A DNA stretch of 64,000 bases from Apostichopus japonicus (lineage: Eukaryota > Echinodermata > Holothuroidea > Aspidochirotida > Stichopodidae), in NCBI RefSeq assembly GCF_037975245.1, contig NC_092575.1:1441001-1505000 (forward strand). Reading direction: 5' to 3'. Positions within the stretch are counted from its first letter, which is position 1. Each line of letters begins with the position of its first letter. A model generated the notes under the pieces. It did no database searches and had not been told where the DNA came from. It saw only the letters and a program-made list of their open reading frames with translations. The translations under genes were made by a program, and so were the position numbers. This document shows, piece by piece, positions 63,110 through 64,000 of the stretch.

Positions 63110-64000
63110 GCATGGAGTTACAGCATACATGCATAGCTCGCTGATTAAAGACCTATTTCAGAGTCCATATTGACAATTTCCAGTCACGGGATTTGGAAAC
63201 TATATCTCAAAATACGTCAGAGGTAACCCATATAAAGGCGGACCTATCTTGGGGGATACAGAGTTTACACACTGAACGTCCAAAGTCTAAATGTGAAGAA
63301 GCCGGTTTGGGATAGATTATATTTGTACTTTGAAATAGAAAAGATAAATACGAAGGTCCTTTGTTTGGGAACGATTCTCTCTGTTCGACAAACCCAAACA
63401 AGTCACGGCACATAGTTGTAGGAGTGGACAATAACATAGAGAAGAGGCAGAACGTTACTCAGCATATTCCAAGGCCACAATTACAACATATTAACACATG
63501 AGTTATAGGCTTCTATCTCAACCGGACAATCGAAACTCAGTGGTAGATCTTTTCGCTTTTCAGAACTTTGTAGGCTTAATGATGAAGGGATTCGCGCAGT
63601 GTTTTCGAGGTGTTGAGCTTATGGAGGATATTTTATGGCGGGAAGTATATGATCATGAGTGTTATAGAGCACGATGTTTCAAAGCTCGTATATAATTAAT
63701 TAAATCACTTAAACTGGGACAACATATTACGTACGGATTTTATTCTTAAAAACTTAAAACACTGTTTTACAGTGTGTAGATCACATATACAGTTGAACAA
63801 TTATTCTCTTTAGCAGTCACTAGTTAGCTATTGCAATTAATTAATTAGTTAATTAGGCAGCTGAAATATCACGGGAGTCATAACGGACAAAGAACGTTAA
63901 CGTGACCTTGTCCATCGATGTTGAAGCAGTATAGAAAAAAACTTTCATATACCTTGAGACAAAGATGAGTTTTTTTGCAAGTGTGGAAGACTAAACATAG
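63110..64000. other. Window end, no gene recognised
   Basis: If the exon at 63063 is real, this is its first intron. The 65-codon ATG frame at 63498-63695 (MSYRLLSQPDNRNS...) has no recognised family and no splice context that links it. Confidence 0.35.

Overview
This is a metazoan nuclear window: AT-rich, with short exons split by long introns, GT-AG splice sites and many transposon and simple-repeat insertions. The gene set (an ERK5 kinase with its full transactivation tail, THOC6, RNFT1, mitochondrial MRM3 and ACADS) and the repeats point to a marine invertebrate. An invertebrate deuterostome such as an echinoderm, possibly a holothurian, is my best guess. That placement is inference from general appearance, not from an alignment.

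Layout. 1-6 kb is a repeat nest: a cluster of tRNA-like (SINE-type) units that includes an exact 156-bp tandem array, then a 3.4-kb DNA transposon (2230-5636) carrying two smaller hAT-type insertions with perfect 8-bp target duplications. 8.4-16.9 kb holds RNFT1 on the minus strand (8 coding exons plus one 5' UTR exon). 18.2 kb has a second copy of one of the small hAT elements. 18.6-19.7 kb is an intronless orphan class-A GPCR (minus). 21.9-25.9 kb is an 8-exon plus-strand gene for a single-pass membrane protein that looks like a degenerate JmjC/cupin-type protein. 28.1-30.9 kb is MRM3 (minus, 4 exons, one GC-AG intron). 32.7-39.7 kb is THOC6 (minus, 13 exons). 41.7-48.6 kb is ACADS (minus, 10 exons). 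50.7-59.5 kb is MAPK7/ERK5 (plus, one 5' UTR exon and 5 coding exons), divergent from ACADS. The last 4.5 kb is mostly 3' UTR and intergenic DNA, with a possible first exon of another plus-strand gene at 63.06 kb.

All multi-exon models were built by hand. Splice sites were accepted only where the reading phase closes across every intron and, for known families, where the protein aligns with remembered human sequence. Predicted lengths are RNFT1 373 aa, JmjC-like 348, MRM3 431, THOC6 337, ACADS 414 and ERK5 1033.

The genes are unrelated housekeeping and signalling loci rather than a pathway: ER protein quality control, mitochondrial rRNA modification, mRNA export, mitochondrial fatty-acid oxidation and MAP-kinase signalling. 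The most unusual points are a TQY (not TEY) activation loop in ERK5, a tripled DVEM-type motif in its tail, the divergent JmjC-like membrane protein without a visible iron triad, the tandem tRNA-like array, and a small hAT-like family with telomere-like cores sitting in the first introns of two genes.
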